DNA of 56,199 nucleotides from Mastigamoeba balamuthi (lineage: Eukaryota; Evosea; Mastigamoebida; Mastigamoebidae), in the NCBI GenBank assembly GCA_902651635.1, contig CACRSC010000005.1:747929-804127 (forward strand). The letters run 5' to 3'. Made by a program: the position numbers and the translations under genes. Below are positions 10,874-22,389 of this stretch, in pieces (position 1 is the first letter of the stretch; every line of letters starts with the position of its first letter). Under the pieces are notes generated by a model, which ran no database searches, was not told the DNA's origin, and was given only the letters and a program-made list of their open reading frames with translations.

Positions 10874-11999
10874 CTACACAGGGGAGATGGTGAAGTGCTC
10901 CCACGTGTCGGCCACCTCCCTGTTCACGTTGACACGGTTCTCGTCATCGCCGTACGCGATCAGGTAGCGGCTCCTGTGCACCGACCAGATGCTCCACGCG
11001 CCGCGGCGATCGTCATCGACGCCGTTGAACCTGAGAGTCCAGGCGGCGCGGTCGGCATCGCAGTGGTCCCACCAGGTCTCGACGCCCGAGTCGGGGGTCA
11101 TCATGTAGAGGCCAGTGCCCACGTTCTTGATGCAGACGTTGTCCGAGCCAGACCTCTCGATGATCCACCGCGTCCTGGGGTCGCTCCCTGCACTCGTTTG
11201 CACCGCCACACTTGTTAGATGACACAGAGTGCAAGAGAGAGAGAGAGAGAGCAGAGTGTTTTCTGTGTCACCGCTGGTCTTGCCGAAGTGCTTGAGCTCC
11301 TTCTTGTTGTTGGTCTGCAGGAACGTGTTCCTGGAGGTGATGATGTGCACCTCCTTCCCCATGGGGATGTCCGGCTCTCTGCTGAGCGTCCACATTGTGG
11401 CGGCGCCTGAAAAGGCAGTGCACGGAAGGCTGTACTGACTGCCGTCCTTTGTAAGCCGGAGACCCCAAGTACCACTTGCCTCCTGGATCATTGCCTCATC
11501 AGTTCTGAAAAGCGACAATCTCCACACACTCAGAGTCCATCCCAAGCGGAGCAATTCCTCCAAAAAGGAGACATTCTCCTCCTGCAAAACAGGCGTAGAC
11601 TGGACCACATTCCTCGCCAGGCAGTGATGAAGGCTCTCGTCGCAGATGGCATAGTGCCCGAGATTCCCAACAGCCTTGATTCTCCACGTGTCCGTCTCGC
11701 GCTGAGCAGAGCCGCTGGGGTAGTTGTTGATAGCCCCTGGTGTGCGCAGCAGCAGCAAAAGCGCGTCAGGATGAGCAATACCGCAGGCCGTATTCAAAAT
11801 GAAACCGGGAGCAGAGGAGGCTGAACGCACTCTGGAAAGAGATGGCGCAGACTCCGTCAGACAAACCCGGCTTATGGTCGCAGCGCCTGGACGAGAGGAA
11901 GACGATGTGGCCGTCGACCTTGGCGGATACGACGAAGCGGTCAGAGGCCAGGCAGAGCGAAGCCAGCGCCAGCAGGACGAGGGGCACGCGGGAATCCAT
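10874..11999 (-). CDS. Secreted fascin-like beta-trefoil protein, copy 2
   Basis: Three exons (11999-11831, 11736-11272, 11187-10874) join in phase 1/phase 1 to give 315 residues. The start at 11999 opens a clear signal peptide (MDSRVPLVLLALASLCLA). Two regions resemble fascin/actin-crosslinking beta-trefoil repeats: GKEVHIITSRNTFLQTNNKK in the middle and SVHRSRYLIAYGDDENRV with TWEHFTISPV at the end. A Trp/His-rich signature VETWWDHCDADRAAWTL is conserved in all four copies. Fascins bundle actin inside cells, but the signal peptide predicts secretion, so a lectin-like or adhesive role is more plausible; that is inference. The second intron contains a pyrimidine (CT)n tract on the coding strand. 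About 1.6 kb upstream of it is paralogue copy 3 in the same orientation. Confidence 0.8.
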
Positions 12000-12623
12000 C
12001 TGCTCTGTGCCGACGCAATGTGGGCGGTGGGTCAGCAAGGCTCCCCTCAGGCCAGGCGCCAGAAGCATGTTCAACTGAGATGTGAGAGAGAGAGAGAGCA
12101 ACAGACTTACAAATAGGCCCACGTACTCGGTCACTCAGCGAGGTAATGGCAAGCGCAGGACAATTTCAGTTTGGTTTGGAAACCTTCATCGCAGTTGGAA
12201 GATCCCCACGTAGTATCTTCTGAAACCCGAAACCGAATAGAATCGTGCTAGATTCTGGGATCGAGCAGACGCAATGCAATGGGTGGCGATCCAACACAAT
12301 CAGTGAGACACCATTCCAATACTCGTACCTTTCCCTTCACAAAATCGACTACATCTGCTGCTTTGCCATTGATCCCACCTGCTCTCACAGTCCGGCACGA
12401 TAAAGCCCCATCCCATGTATTTCTGCAGTGGAAGGCCCTCCTGACTCAAGCGCTGCAGTCAGCAGAGACTGCTCAGTTGTGGTTGGCTGCTGCCAGTCGA
12501 TTGAGTTCACGATAAAAAGACACGCAACCAACAACACATGCCAGGGGGATGCTTGGTCATTCAGATTCTATGTGCATCTTCCAAGAGGATAAGTGCCCAC
12601 GCGAGGAGCTGCTGTAGCACCAC
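12000..12623. promoter_or_regulatory. Upstream region of fascin-like copy 2
   Basis: Spacer between copies 2 and 3. The part at about 12183-12262 (TATCTTCTGAAACCCGAA, then an inverted repeat AGAATC-GTGCTA-GATTCT) is also found upstream of copy 3 at about 13960-14033, at a similar distance from its ATG. It is either a shared promoter element or simply carried along in the duplication. The rest (12280-12600) has no recognised feature. Confidence 0.5.
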
Positions 12624-13781
12624 CTACACAGGGGAGATGGTGAAGTGCTCCCACGTGTCGGCCACCTCCCTGTTCACGTTGACACGGTTCTCGTCATCGC
12701 CGTACGCGATCAGGTAGCGGCTCCTGTGCACCGACCAGATGCTCCACGCGCCGCGGCGCCCGTCGTCGACGCCGTTGAACCTGAGAGTCCAGGCAGCACG
12801 GTCGGCGTCACAGTGGTCCCACCAGGTCTCGACGCCCGAGTCGGGGGTCATCATGTAGAGGCCAGTGCCCACGTTCTTGATGCAGACGTTGTCCGAGCCA
12901 GACCTCTCGATGATCCACCGCGTCCTGGGGTCGCTCTCTGCGCTCGTTGCCACCGCCACACTTGTCAGACGACCGCACAGAGAGAGAGAGAGAGTCGAGG
13001 CAGAGAGACAAGAGAATGGGTGCTGTGTCACCGCTGGTCTTGCCGAAGTGCTTGAGCTCATTTTTGTTGTTGGTCTGCAGGTACGTGTTCCTGGAGGTGA
13101 TGATGCGCACCTCCTTCCCCATGGGAATGTCCGGCTCCCTGCTGAGAGTCCACCTTGTGGCGGTGTCGTAATAGGCAGTGCACGGAACACTGTACTGACT
13201 GCCGTCCTTTGTGAGACTAAGACCGTAATTGCCACGGGATTCCTCGATCAAATCTCCATCACGGAATGACTCCAGTGTCCATAGATAATGAGTGAACCCC
13301 ATACCGACCAGTTCCACCACAGAGGAGAACGTGGTGGACTCCAAAACTGGCGCTAATTGGGCCGTATTCCTGGCCAGGCAGTGCTGGAGGCTCTCGTCAC
13401 AAATGGCGAACAGCCCACCTGCCCCAACGGCCTTGACTCTCCACGTGTCCGTCTCGCGCTGAGCAGAGCCGCGGGGGTAGTTGTCGATGCCCCCTGGTGT
13501 GTGCGAAGCAGCAGCCCCAAACAGCAGCAATATCAGGATGGGCAACACCGCAGCCGTTGAAAAACGAAACCGTGGGCAGAGGAGAGGCTGAACGCACTCT
13601 GGAAAGAGATGGCGCAGACCCCGTCGGACCTGCCCGGTTGATGGCTGGCCTCCCAGCTGTCGCAGCGCCTGGACGAGAGGAAGACGATGTGGCCGTCGGC
13701 CTTGGCGGATATGACGAAGCGGTCAGAGGCCAGGCAGAGCGAGGCCAGCGCCAGCAGGACGAGGGGCACGCGGGAGCTCAT
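12624..13781 (-). CDS. Secreted fascin-like beta-trefoil protein, copy 3
   Basis: The exons 13781-13598, 13493-13032 and 12937-12624 join to 319 residues with the same phase-1 introns as copy 2. The signal peptide MSSRVPLVLLALASLCLA and the last exon are nearly identical to copy 2 (last exon 314 nt in both). The middle exon is more diverged, for example VGMGFTHYLWTLESFRDGDL against LRLGWTLSVWRLSLFRTDEA. This uneven divergence suggests selection on the middle domain or gene conversion of the ends. The intron at 13031-12938 carries a (CT)n tract on the coding strand. Confidence 0.8.
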
Positions 13782-14554
13782 CTGCTCTGTTCTGACGCAA
13801 AGGGGGAGATGGGTCAGCCAGGCTTCCCTCAGGCGCCAGACAGAAGCATGCCCAACTGAGATGAGTGGTAGCAACAGACGCACGATAGGTACTCGGTTCA
13901 CTCTGCGGGGACGAGATGTCCACAGGTGAAGGACAAATTTCAATTTGCTTTGGAAACCTCTTCAACAGATTCGGGCGATCCCCGGAATATCTTCTGAAAC
14001 CCGAAGCCGAATAGAATCGTGCTAGATTCTGGGACCAATCAGGTGTGGCACGGCGATCAATGGTCACGAGTCATCATATCATTTGAAACAACTTTTCTTT
14101 CACTCGAACCCCATCTCTGTCTGCTTCTTTGCCCTTCGCTGTCGCCACAGCTGTCTATCAACTTGCTATCGCTGGTCTTCACGACCATACATGTCGCTGC
14201 TGCCTCCTGCGATGGAGAAGCTCGCAAACCTCGATATCAGCAGAGGCTCATGACTTTCTTAAATGAACAGCAGCATCGTGGAGGACCAACGAGGTCATAT
14301 TGATGAATGCTGCCCACTCGCAATACATCGCTCTCTTATTTCTTTTCAACTACAATAACAATCGAAAAGTGATGTAATTGCAACTGTTCATACAGAATTT
14401 TTGGTGTTGATATGTTCAATCAGAGATGCCCTCCTTCAAACACCCCAATCAAGAATCGGCTATTACTAGGGCACTCGTGACCACAGAGATTGAGTATCCT
14501 GTCTTTAAGGAAAAACACTTAACTGTGTTTCAAATGTGTTTCAGGGGAGGGCAG
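13782..14554. other. Upstream region of fascin-like copy 3 and intergenic spacer
   Basis: The part at 13960-14033 matches the region upstream of copy 2 (see 12000-12623). From 14100 to 14554 base composition turns AT-richer and no gene is recognised. Confidence 0.5.
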
Positions 14555-15554
14555 TCATTGTATCAGGAGGAAGAGCATCACCACTGCCAAAGGGACTGAC
14601 CAGGCAGCGCGGCGCTGGCCATCTGAGCAGTCAGTCTTGCAGGTGTCGTAGACTGTTGACCGACAGCCTTTGGGAACGCAGATCCCGAATTCATGGTGTT
14701 TTGAGCACACTCCCATGAAAACTACGTGTGTGCAGAGCTGCTGGGGGATTGTCCCACGGAGGTAGTTCCCCCAAAGGTTTCTGAAATAACAAATGAGTGG
14801 CCGAATTTGATATCCATAAGCAACGCACAGAGTGGTGAGGTTCTTCAGGTTGCCCAGAGAGCTTGGCACCGTTCCATTCAACTCATTACTGCCGAGGTAT
14901 CTGTTCGAGGGTTAGGTGGCACACACAACAATCCGGAGCGGACATACAGAGTCATGAGGTTCGTGAGGTTGCCAAAGGTGCTCGGGAGAGTACCACTAAC
15001 TCGAGTACCTAAGAGCATCCTGTGAAACTGTGAGAAAGCCAAAGCACAAGGGCCAGGCACAGTGTTTGAAGTTTGGTGAGATTGCCGATGGAGCTGGGTA
15101 AGGTCCCGCTGATGTTGTTGCTGCCGCCCATATCACTGCGCGAGTTCATGAGGTACAATTGCATGTTTCAAGAACGTACAGAAGCGTCACGTTTCGGAAT
15201 ATTCCGATGGAGTCTGGAATAGTGCCGTTCATTCCAGTCACAATGGGGGAGGAGTCCGAGCAGAGAATCCTGGTCAGAGCGTGAGACAGTGGTAGACGAC
15301 ACACAACCGAACAGAGCGGTCACGGTGCCATTCCTGCACGTTACGCCGGGCAGGGATTGTTCACACGGCGATGACCAGTTGCAGGGGTTTGGCCAGGGCC
15401 ATTCCAGGTTGCGCTGGGGGCTCAGGGACACGAAGATATCGCACAGGGCCTTCACCTCGTCCGCAGGGCCCAGCTGCTCTGGCGGCGCTGCCGTTGCTGC
15501 CCACGCCAGAGCCACCACAAGCACCAGCACCTGCGCAGACTTGGTATCTGCCAT
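14555..15554 (-). pseudogene. Secreted LRR surface protein, copy A, with 1-nt frameshift
   Basis: The five exons 15554-15180, 15135-15061, 15019-14948, 14900-14829 and 14780-14555 correspond exactly to the intact copy at 26207-27198, with identical sizes for exons 2-5 (75, 72, 72, 226 nt). Exon 1 is 375 nt, which breaks the phase by one base. The extra base lies near 15285-15292, after the residues TVTALFGCVSS. The signal peptide, Cys-rich N-terminal cap, four LRRs and hydrophobic C-terminal tail (LAVVMLFLLIQ) are otherwise preserved. A sequencing error remains possible. Confidence 0.75.
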
Positions 15555-15870
15555 AGGCCCCCACCACGGTGCAACTCAGACTGAACGAGATCCGCGAGGG
15601 TGTCTTTGTCTGATCTGGTGAGTGGGCTCTTCCGCTCCTTTTCTCGCAGACTGAGCAGATCTTGGGAAATTCCCGCTGGCACTTTGGGGATTAACGGGAA
15701 ACTCGAGAAATGCTGGGGTGAAGAGAGATCTGTTCAGCACCGACGGGAATTGTCCCAGGCATAGCATCGCCCCTACTGCCGCGGTCCTTCACTGTTCAGT
15801 AGCAGACAAGACGAATATCATGGCCTGTCTGTGCATGCTGTCTCGCAGGTGGACCACCAGAACCTTCACA
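15555..15870 (+). pseudogene. Divergent promoter and truncated first exon of a Cry/PAN-type gene
   Basis: This region matches 27199-27665, the stretch between the intact LRR gene and the mosaic gene. Shared landmarks are the GTGAGTGGGCTCTTCC block, the ACTGCCG...CCCTTCACTGTTCA block and the AAGA(C/T)GAA(T/C)ATCAT start of the signal exon (about 15810). After the CGCAGGTGGACC junction the similarity ends: there is no downstream Cys-rich or PAN coding sequence. The duplication that made LRR copy A therefore carried only the head of the divergent gene. Confidence 0.55.
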
Positions 15871-16039
15871 GTAGTATCTGGCGATCTCCGGAATATCTAC
15901 AGGGTGCTCGGTGAAAAGAAAACGCTCTGCCGGAGCTGGTGGTATGGCAAGGGCCAACACAACACAGCTGCTGGCCCGCTTGATAAATTTTCAATTGTTG
16001 AAGCCTTTTCTGTGTGGTCGGGAGAGCAGCTCAGTGCAT

Positions 16040-16690
16040 CAGGAGGAAGAGCAACGCCATTCCAAGTGTGACTGACCACGAAAACCGACGTTCACTGCCT
16101 GAGCAGTCGGCCATGCAGGTGTCGTAGAGAGTCGCTCGGCAGTCCTTTGGAACACCCCGTAGTCATGGGCTTTTGAGCACAGTCCCATGAACACAGAGTT
16201 TTTGAGCGTGCAGAGCAGGATTGCCCCACGGAGGTAGTTCCCCCAAAGGAGTCTGTAGTCAATTGAGTCGAGATTGCTAGCCTAATGCAACACACATAGT
16301 GGAGAGGTTCTTCAGGTTTCCCAGTGTACTGGGCACAGTTCCATTCAACTCATTATTACCGAGTTGCCTGTTCGAAAGTCAGGGACAGAAAATATCGTTG
16401 TACTGTCCCCAAGAATGGGTGCACAGAAACGTTAGGCTCACTAGATCACCTATGCTACTCGGAATTGTACTACTTACTCCTATTGCTACTGTGAGACCGA
16501 CAGTTCATTAACGGTCGGGTACAGTTCAGGTTGCCAATGGTAGGAGGTATGGTCCCACTGACGTTGCTGCTGTACATTGTCCTGTGCGAGCTTCGAGACA
16601 GCTACATGTGTAATGAACATACAGAGGCATCGCGTTTTGGAAATTTCCGATGGAGCTGGGAATAGTACCACTCAATAGAACTTGGATAGA
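16040..16690 (-). pseudogene. Eroded LRR gene copy C
   Basis: On the minus strand the same gene layout is legible: TTCCATTCAACTCATTA and GGTTTCCCAG-type LRR blocks, the GGTAGTTCCCCCAAAGG block, a Cys-rich C-terminal cap and a hydrophobic tail (LGMALLFLLMH). About five bases are missing in the stretch matching GICVPKGC, and several exon boundaries are lost. No N-terminal exon is seen. It is a decayed relative of the copies at 14555 and 26207. Confidence 0.6.
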
Positions 16691-16699
16691 GTCGATGCA

Positions 16700-18460
16700 G
16701 AGGGACCTGAGTCACTGTGAGGAGAGATAGGGAACACGAACAGAATGGCTGATGAAGAACTTGTTACATGTTCATAAGTTAAACATATTAATAAATAAGT
16801 GATCAGTTTCACTTTCTGGCTTATTCTTCACAAAATATAGATATTTGCCTATCATTAAAGAATATTTATTCTTCTTACTGCATTTTCATTGCAACTATTA
16901 ATTTCTTTTGAATAGATACTCCACCAGTTATTTGAAGTGCTCTTGTTGAAATATCGGTTGCATCATCGGCATTTACAACATGAAGATGACCACCAATATG
17001 CAGACTTTTCAATCCCAATGTCACTAAGTATTTGAAGGGCTCCCAAATCTGTTACACTGCTATTGTTTGTGCCATATGATGGGGGCAGGAACAGAGCCAG
17101 ATATTGATCCAGATACATTCAGATTGCCTCCAACAAATAAATTCATAGAAATTCCAACTCCTCCTGCAACTGAAAAATTCCTGAATAAATATCTGTTGCA
17201 TTTGTCGTATTAGAAAAGAGGCAATAATGAAAAACTGCATGGTCTGCTGATATCATTGAGCAACTGGGGCCTCATGTAGTGACACGCCATTCCTGCATAC
17301 TGATAAGCCATAAACTGACTTCTCGCAAGTCGCTTATCACGAGAAGAGGTACATTGCAGCAGTGGGTAATAGCTAAGGCGAGTAAGTTACAGTATCATAA
17401 ACATCCACAGACATTGAGTTCATTCGGCCAGGTCAATTCTAGACCTGGCTTGCTTCCTACTCTGATTCTCACTGATACAAATTAAAATATAAGACATACA
17501 TTGTTGTTTCCTCGTTTCTCTTCCTCATTTTCTGTTTTTCTTCATTTGTTTTTCATTTATTGCTAGTGCTTTTTTCTTCAAACTCATTCTGGTTTTTCCC
17601 GCTCCCCTGCTTTCTTTTTCCGGTTTTTCTGCTTCTAAGATCATCCCATTCTGTTTCAAATTATAGGGTTCTTTTTTCCTCTTCAGAGAATTGACAGAAA
17701 TGCTACTGTGTCAAAAATTAGACTAGATCGTAAACTAACGTAACACACTATACACTTTCACCTTTTTGTCCACGTTAATCAGGTACATAGCAGAATCCAG
17801 AACTACACATCAGCATTTCTTCCTTATGATGTGTTATTCGGACTGTATGCATTCAATCACTTTACATCTACATACCAGAGTATTTCTCTTTTACAGCACA
17901 TCACCCATAGAGATTCATCAAGGCTCTCTTTCACGATCTCTATTATGGTCCAGCAGGTACAGGCTATTCTCACACAGTCATCTGATATCTGGTTCTCTGC
18001 TTTTTTGCCTGCTGTTCAATGTCAGTCTGACATATCAGGTACATGTTCCATTTAAGGGCCAATTGTATCTTCAAGGTCATTCTTGTCAGCAAATTCAGAT
18101 GTAGCTGACCCCCTTTTGGCAAATAGATTGTGACACAACACACTACAGGTTCTTGCCACTTGTTGTCTTTGTTAACCAGACAACACAACAGAACTCCTTT
18201 ATTTTCACAGTACCATATACATTTCACCAGAACACTATAATAAGGTGCACTCTTTCGGTCTGTATGCACTCATACACTTTCAGCACTCACACTGGTATGT
18301 AGTCTTCAGGTATTATTTTTCATGGTACTATTTATTTATTTTAAAAAGTTCTGAATTCAGTTTTCACATCATACAAAGCCCTGAAAAACAGAACAATTCT
18401 TCTTCAAATTTCTAACAAAATTGGAACCAAACAATGATATTCCTGCATATCATTTCGTTA
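16700..18460. other. AT-rich intergenic DNA without recognisable genes
   Basis: About 1.8 kb of AT-rich sequence with only short open frames. The stretch 17490-17700 is pyrimidine-rich (TTTTTC/CTTTTC tracts). No transposon protein, RNA gene or promoter is recognised. It borders the palindrome-bearing repeat at 18466. Confidence 0.5.
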
Positions 18461-18465
18461 AATTA

Positions 18466-18592
18466 AAATGTCGTTTAAACGACATCTGTTTTGTCATTTT
18501 CACAATGTCGGTTAAAACGACTTTTTTTCATACTTAGTTTTTTCATTGAAACTGGGAAAATGGCAAGTTTGTTGCAAAGACATATAAGTGAT
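18466..18592 (+). repeat. Twin-palindrome repeat module, copy P1
   Basis: First of three direct copies. It holds the palindrome AATGTCGTTTAAACGACAT, a spacer of about 25 nt, a second imperfect palindrome (AATGTCGGTTAAAACGAC), then a conserved tail: TTTTTTCAT, TTTTTTCATTGAAACTGG, AAAATGG and CAAAGACATAT. It lies upstream of the gag-like and RT remnants, in their orientation. Confidence 0.8.
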
Positions 18593-18599
18593 AGCTCCT

Positions 18600-19760
18600 G
18601 AGTTGTGAACGTCTCGGGGACTCTCATTGCCAAACTGGCTTTGGCAAATGTAATTTGAGAGCATTTGGCCAATGAGATTGCTGCCCATGGTGGTGCAGGT
18701 GGACACGATCCCCAGTCCTTCTCTGACATGTTCCAATCGGTTAATGTGATGACATTGAAGAAGCTCTTTGCCACCAAATATGGCAATCCTGCTGGACGTA
18801 TCACTTGCAATGAGCTTCTCAAGCACCTAACAGAGAACGTCAGGTGGGTGCCTCACCTGGTCAACTACATGTCCAATCAAGGAACAGCTCAAGGAGATCC
18901 TCTCGGAGGGCGAGAGTACATCGTCTGACTCTGGCTTGACCTCTGGCTCTTCCAGCTCGTCCTCGAGTTACAGCTGTGCAAAAAGCTCCTAGAACAATGC
19001 GCCAGCCATGGGATCCAGCTCCTAGTCGTTAGAGGCCAAAACGACGTCATCAGATAACGCCGCTTCCCAATTCAACTGCTTCCAAATCGGGGAAACGCCG
19101 TGGAAAACGCAGTAAGGCCCCTTGATCTTGATGAATGCTGATGCAGAGTCTGACGAGACCTCCATGATCAGCAGTTCATCCTCTGCCAAGCACCATCATG
19201 TTCATCACAAGAGGCAGTGAACGACCACCAACAATTTCCTCTGATTGGCATCGCTCTCAGAAATGGAGTGTTAACGTCTGCGTGACGTCCCTGTGAAGGC
19301 TCGCACTGCTGTTCATCGTGCTCTCGAGTGTCTGTCTATGATGCTTTCAGAGCTTGATGCCTACCTTTGCATGCAAAAAAGCTGCCTGTAGTTAAGGCAT
19401 TTGGTAAAGTGGTCCAATCCTCTGCTGCCTCAGTTGCTCCTACTGCACCAGCACAGAGCTCTGCTATCTGTCCTGGTCCCCGTACTGTTTGTGCGTATCT
19501 TGTGCTGTCCATGAGGGGCAGACATAAATGCAAAGCATGCTTGGGTTGGCCATAAGGCATCCCATGCTGCTCGGCAGGCCAGAACGAGTGACACCTCTGA
19601 GAGCGACTCTTCCATGGTAAAGCCCAAGTCCAAGGTGCGCTGGATGTGTGGTGCTACAGACCTTCTGTGTGCTTGCTGTCTGGTAAGGAAGCAGCACAAA
19701 GGGAAGTCTCACACATCTACGAAATCCGTGGCCGATAAGGCACGTGACTATGAGTAATTG
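18600..19760 (+). pseudogene. Decayed gag-like coding remnant
   Basis: Frame fragments on the plus strand read ANEIAAHGGAGGHDPQ...KKLFATKYGNPAGRITCNELL (18665-18870). After a frame change a Ser-rich stretch follows (SDSGLTSGSSSSSSSSYS, about 18915-18970), and later basic, Cys-containing residues near 19600-19740. Multiple stops interrupt it. Its position ahead of the RT and behind a repeat module suggests a gag-type ORF, but no named gag domain is recognised. Confidence 0.35.
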
Positions 19761-20195
19761 CCCAGATCGGAGAGAAGGAAGAGGGTAGGAATGAGAGGAG
19801 TGTGGGTGGGCTTGAGGAAGTTGGTCTTGATGCTGGTCTGCTTCTCGAGCATGTCGAGGGTGAGATTGATGTTGTCAATGAGGTGGGGGCGCATGTGGGT
19901 AATTCCAAACAAGACCGTTCGGCCTTCATAGGCCCAGAATTTGTTGGTTTCTCTGTGGCTGCTTTCACCCCTGAAGACTCACTTCAGAATTTTGAAATAT
20001 GGCAGTCTTGCATAGATTATCACTGCTGAAGAGACTCCATTGTACCCAACTGCGAGCAGAAATTATCGACACAGCTCTGCAGAACTGTAGGACAATGCAG
20101 TTGCCTCTGAAACCCTTAGTGACCACAACAGGTGGAAAAGGAATCGTAGCTCGAAAAACTCACAGGTACTGCAGAAGGAAATATCCGTCCTATCG

Positions 20196-20810
20196 GTGGC
20201 CAGCTGGCCTTTTTGCATGCTTATAGGGATTTTGGATTTACGGAATTGGCTAAAACACCTGGAGGAAGGTCTGGATTGGAGGAACAAGCTAATTCAATTG
20301 GCCCCTGTAATATTCTCCAACACTCCATTATATAGCAAGCACAAGGAGTTTATCTCTTCAGAGGTGTATTGCCTGTTGCAGGTCCGTTCTAATGGTGTAT
20401 ACGATGAGAAAATGGTTGGTAAGTATGGTCTCCCTCGAATTTTCTCAGCCGTGCATGTTGCAGAACAGCTGAGTAAGCTACGACAAGTGTATGATGCTCG
20501 TTACCTCAATCTCTGTGATGGGCCTGGAAGAGTGCAATATGGTTCTCTGGAATCCCTTATTGCACTCATTAAGGGGGACGTGCTTATGGAAAAAGTGGAC
20601 ATACGCAGTGGCTATCACCACACTCCCATGAGAGAATGTGATGCACCTGACCTCTGTTTTATGGGATAATGTGGTGTACTACTGGTGCTGCCTCCCTCTT
20701 AGCCTTTGCTCTGCTCCGTGCTGGTTTACTGCTTCACTCGACCTGTGGCAGCTCGCCTGGCACTGGAGTGCTTCCCGTTTATCATCTTTGTTGATGATAT
20801 CTGTGCCCTG
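20196..20810 (+). pseudogene. Reverse transcriptase remnant of a retrotransposon
   Basis: Residues characteristic of retroelement polymerases appear in order: KLRQVYDARYLN (about 20474), then LIKGDVLMEKVDIRSGYHHT (palm motif A, about 20565-20627), then, after stops and a frame change, LPLSLCSAPCWFT (motif B-like, about 20690) and FPFIIFVDDI (catalytic motif C, 20772-20801). At least two disruptions follow the stop at 20667. The order and spacing fit RTs of Ty3/DIRS type. With a tyrosine-recombinase remnant downstream in the same orientation, a DIRS/PAT/Ngaro-like element is favoured. Confidence 0.65.
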
Positions 20811-20982
20811 ACCCTCACGTTCAAGATTTTATGGGGATTTCACCCGTGTTTTGCCCTCAATTGAGGCAGGCAGTTTTCAACACAGGAGAAGAATGTCTGG
20901 GGGGATATGGCACGGAAAATCCCGGAGGATGTTCATACCCCGTTTTGCAGACATTGACCACCCTGAACGTGCGGAAGGACGT

Positions 20983-21740
20983 TCATTCTGACAAAGGAAC
21001 GAACCTCTGCTGAGCAGGCTGGCAGCATAAGAACAGCTCCGAGATTCCCTCCCCACCCTCAGATTTCGTTGACCAAGAAGGGTCTTTGTTACATTTGTTT
21101 GGGGGCGAAGAGAGGAAGACGCCCCTACTGGCAAACAGCGGTGAGGCGCACACTGCACCTCTCTGCACTGCTCTTCCGGGGGCGATCAGGACGGTTGGCC
21201 TCAGCCTCGAGCTCTGCAGCCTCATGACTCGCCTGCCGCTGCTGTTCTGCAGTCTGGCGTGCTGCGTCACCATCGGCCTGTGGCGGTGCCACAGCAGCCA
21301 GCGCAGGCCCCTGGTGACTGACACGACCACCACAACTGCCACAACCGCCATGACCGCCATGACCACCACGACCATCGGGCCTCCATGGTCGCTGCTGCCT
21401 GGCACGTATGCTGGCATCGTGTCTGCTGCACCTGCTGCACGTGCTGTGGGCGCCTCATGCACTGGCGCCCCCTCTGCCACTGGTGCCACAAGCGCAGCAG
21501 GCACCATGCCCACTGACGCCCCCTTGGCCACTGGCGCCATGCCTGGCCCACTGCAGGTGCCGCCTCTGTCTGCTTGCTGTCACTGCTCTCGACCTGTGCC
21601 TGCTTGCTGAGCCTGTCAAGCAACTCAGTAATCAAAGCTACTTCCCCAAACAGCGCTGCTGGGTTCAGGTTGTGATAATGTGGCTCAGGTTGTTCCGGAG
21701 CATGATTGCTGGCACCGTGTGACCTTCTTGTGGTTGTCAA
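20983..21740. other. Low-complexity stretch within the transposon region
   Basis: Both strands have long open frames built on simple patterns: a CACCAC/ACGACC-rich tract at 21310-21385 and a GCTG/CTGC-rich tract to 21600. On the minus strand a possible N-terminus (NLNPAALFGEVALITELLDR, about 21660) looks protein-like but has no known relative that I recognise. I treat it as part of the decayed element. Confidence 0.3.
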
Positions 21741-22389
21741 GGAGCTCCTTCATGACGTGATAAATGTCAACCTCTACCACAGGTGTGAGCTCTCTGTCTT
21801 CCCCCCCCACACACACAGTGATTGTGAGCCATGAACCACAAAACAGTAAGTGGAGGATGTGTGGTGGATGCCGGCAATGATTTGGGTATGCACAGGAAGG
21901 GAGAACTCGCTCACGGCCCACTGCAGATTGGCAAGGGCTTTGGCCATTCGCTTTTACTGATTGCACAGCACCCTGAGCACGTGAACAACCATATCAACAG
22001 TGTTTGGTTGTGCCACGGGCAGAAAACACACTGCCTGTTAAGCCACCAACACAACATGTAGGCACGTTTTAGTCACCCCGAATCTCACCCACAAGAAATC
22101 GTCCCTTCCCCAGGTCCCCTTCCCGCTCAGGGAGGCCGATCCCCCTCAGCAGTGTCCACTGTGTCTGTGTTACCCTGCCTGCCTTCGCTCCTCTTAACCC
22201 TGCTGCTTGCGGCACCCCCACTTATGATAAGCTTGTGGTGCCAACTTGTTTCCACACACTGACTGCTGGACAATGAACAGTAATGAATGTATAGCCTCCC
22301 CTTTCCCCCTTCCAACTCGTTTTTCGCTGCCCTGTGTGTTTCTCTTCCTGCTGTCTGTCTGCTCTGTGCAGATGCACCTCTCTGCCCGA

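Noticed and set aside
20983-21540. Minus-strand Val/Met-rich frame as a membrane protein
   Set aside because: The hydrophobic run comes from a simple CACCAC/ACGACC tract; no conserved domain or plausible start.
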